A DNA stretch of 6,612 nt from Acidaminococcaceae bacterium (GTDB lineage: Bacteria > Bacillota > Negativicutes > Acidaminococcales > Acidaminococcaceae), in the NCBI GenBank assembly GCA_028693975.1, contig JAQUUF010000067.1, positions 1 to 6,612 on the forward strand. The letters are read 5' to 3'. This document shows positions 6,401 through 6,612 of the stretch, piece by piece. The translations under genes and the position numbers were made by a program. Positions within the stretch are counted from its first letter, which is position 1. The number at the start of each line of letters is the position of its first letter. The notes under the pieces were generated by a model. It searched no databases. It was given only the letters and a program-made list of their open reading frames with translations, and was not told the DNA's origin.

Positions 6401-6612
6401 GCTAATGGACAAGAAGCTATAGATGCTTATAATCGAGCAAATCCCGGTGAATTTGCAGCTATTCTGCTGGACATTAATATGCCCGTCATGGATGGTTATA
6501 CAGCGGCAAAAATCATCCGCAGCAGCCACAAGAGCGATGCCCGAACTATCCCCATCTTTGCCCTCACGGCCAATGCTTTTACAGATGATATAGCAAAAGC
6601 CCTTGATGCCGG
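3461..6612 (+). CDS. Hybrid sensor histidine kinase with tandem SBP_bac_3-like domains (partial, BvgS/EvgS-like)
   Basis: The frame is open for 1050 codons and runs off the right edge. An N-terminal hydrophobic segment (about 7-22) is a signal peptide or membrane anchor. Next come two extracytoplasmic solute-binding-like domains, about 33-255 and 272-500. The first has the TPEREALFAFST motif (Arg106), typical of amino-acid-binding proteins; the second lacks an obvious equivalent. An FTKKELQYI linker (262-270) joins them. One membrane helix (about 511-533) leads through a short linker, without a PAS domain, to HisKA with the H-box MSHEIRTPMN (phospho-acceptor His571). The ATPase domain has the N-box with Asn689, G1 DSGCGI (Asp722), the F-box VFDAFEQ, and a G2 box reading GGSRLGL, with Arg754 in the usual glycine position. 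Receiver 1 has DDD at 811-813 and acceptor Asp860. Receiver 2 begins near 953 and has Glu957-Asp958 and acceptor Asp1004. The product probably senses a small ligand outside the membrane and starts a phosphorelay. The ligand and the target are unknown, and any HPt domain would lie past the edge. Confidence 0.93.
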   Translation, partial: MPKCRKTLLLLITLIHICTAICTAQTYDNGTTVKIGYFRFPGYHMVDSRGMKSGYGFEYMQYIRNYTGWNYEYIGENEELYWHDMLEMLADGRIDIVTSASKTPEREALFAFSTLPMGAKSTIVTVKAGNTKYHVEDYPNWNGIRVGLREQNYQNDKFAEFAAAHNFTYTPIYFHTESEIAEALSHDKIDAIISSDLRELENEWIIAKFEPQPYYIMVRKNDTQLLAEINRSMKLLYDYDPHLPEELYQKYYSPRNAGEIYFTKKELQYIADFKKNGKILTCALNPDANPYSYFENGVAKGSNVAIATLILGRAGLPFSIVESHSSQEYWDSILNKETDLILAAHQDFNYADKYGYLLCNPYYSMSLSAIHHPSTNAGSATNIALAEDAHFKENAIIPTSIAQEFNFSYYPSIQALVEAVKKDKTLVGFLYTNEAQLAAIKIPAKSLIVTKMPLYSTDIVIGVKQELDPILVSIINKATSSLNEEDIRVAVDPYLLYERDTTLQNFIYDKPLLFALIMLSLLVTLVAIYIAYYNNKRTKIERTLNHKLDLAINQTQQANTAKSKFLAQMSHEIRTPMNAIIGLITLANTKLTEPAILSDYLYKIESSSRLLLSIINDILDMSAIESGKMKIAQTDFDFRQEVTAITTIFYQQAKQKSINFSVKLQGVSEEHIIGDALRVKQILMNLLSNALKFTPANGSVQLLIQQTSLTATKVSLRFSVIDSGCGITPELQSRVFDAFEQENASTAYNHGGSRLGLAITKNLVGLMGGTIQVNSTLGQGTTFVVDLSFGLSAKVERTVVPSVDTRTLIVDDDTMACQYTGLLLKRLKIRYDATASGAQALEMLKTAATNSDPYKLCLIDWKMQQMDGLELTKKIRATYPRDTIIIIVSAYDLQEISDESRAAGANYLIPKPLFQSTIADVLMTIARPAINSEAITHCAPDYKKLYNFQGKKILIAEDMSLNMEILLKLLLMVNFQVTCAANGQEAIDAYNRANPGEFAAILLDINMPVMDGYTAAKIIRSSHKSDARTIPIFALTANAFTDDIAKALDA

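Overview
The window looks like an ordinary chromosomal stretch from a Firmicutes-type anaerobe. Shine-Dalgarno sites are strong, promoters are of the SigA/sigma-70 type, there is a Gram-positive-style DnaE, and a two-gene SufC/SufB-type Fe-S assembly operon. The gene content and the very large sensor kinase with two periplasmic-binding domains would fit Negativicutes (for example Acidaminococcaceae-like gut bacteria). That placement is inference only; no marker here fixes it.

Layout. On the minus strand, the window starts with the N-terminal 115 residues of the DNA polymerase III alpha subunit (dnaE, cut by the window edge), with its own extended -10 promoter. Upstream of it, also on the minus strand, is a compact operon that ends in a clear intrinsic terminator. 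It holds sufC (ABC-type ATPase) followed, with a 4-base ATGA overlap, by a sufB/sufBD-type scaffold gene. No cysteine desulfurase, SufU or separate SufD lies between the promoter and the terminator, which resembles the minimal two-component 'SMS' (SmsC/SmsB) layout. The scaffold gene carries an in-frame TAA after codon 149. Everything downstream stays in the same frame and remains well conserved, so it is read here as two pieces (149 and 254 residues).

A roughly 165-base divergent control region separates sufC from lgt. It holds a good promoter in each direction, a 15-base Fur/PerR-family-like box between them, and a perfect 11-base inverted repeat whose arms fall inside the two promoters. 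This suggests joint, probably iron- or oxidant-responsive, control.

On the plus strand, lgt (prolipoprotein diacylglyceryl transferase) is followed after 31 bases by a very large hybrid sensor histidine kinase. The kinase has two tandem extracytoplasmic ligand-binding (SBP_bac_3-like) domains, one membrane helix, HisKA and HATPase domains, and two receiver domains. It runs open off the right edge. No RNA genes, CRISPR arrays or insertion sequences were seen. The most notable points are the interrupted scaffold gene, a cysteine-rich insertion in SufC, the divergent regulatory region, and an altered G2 box in the kinase.
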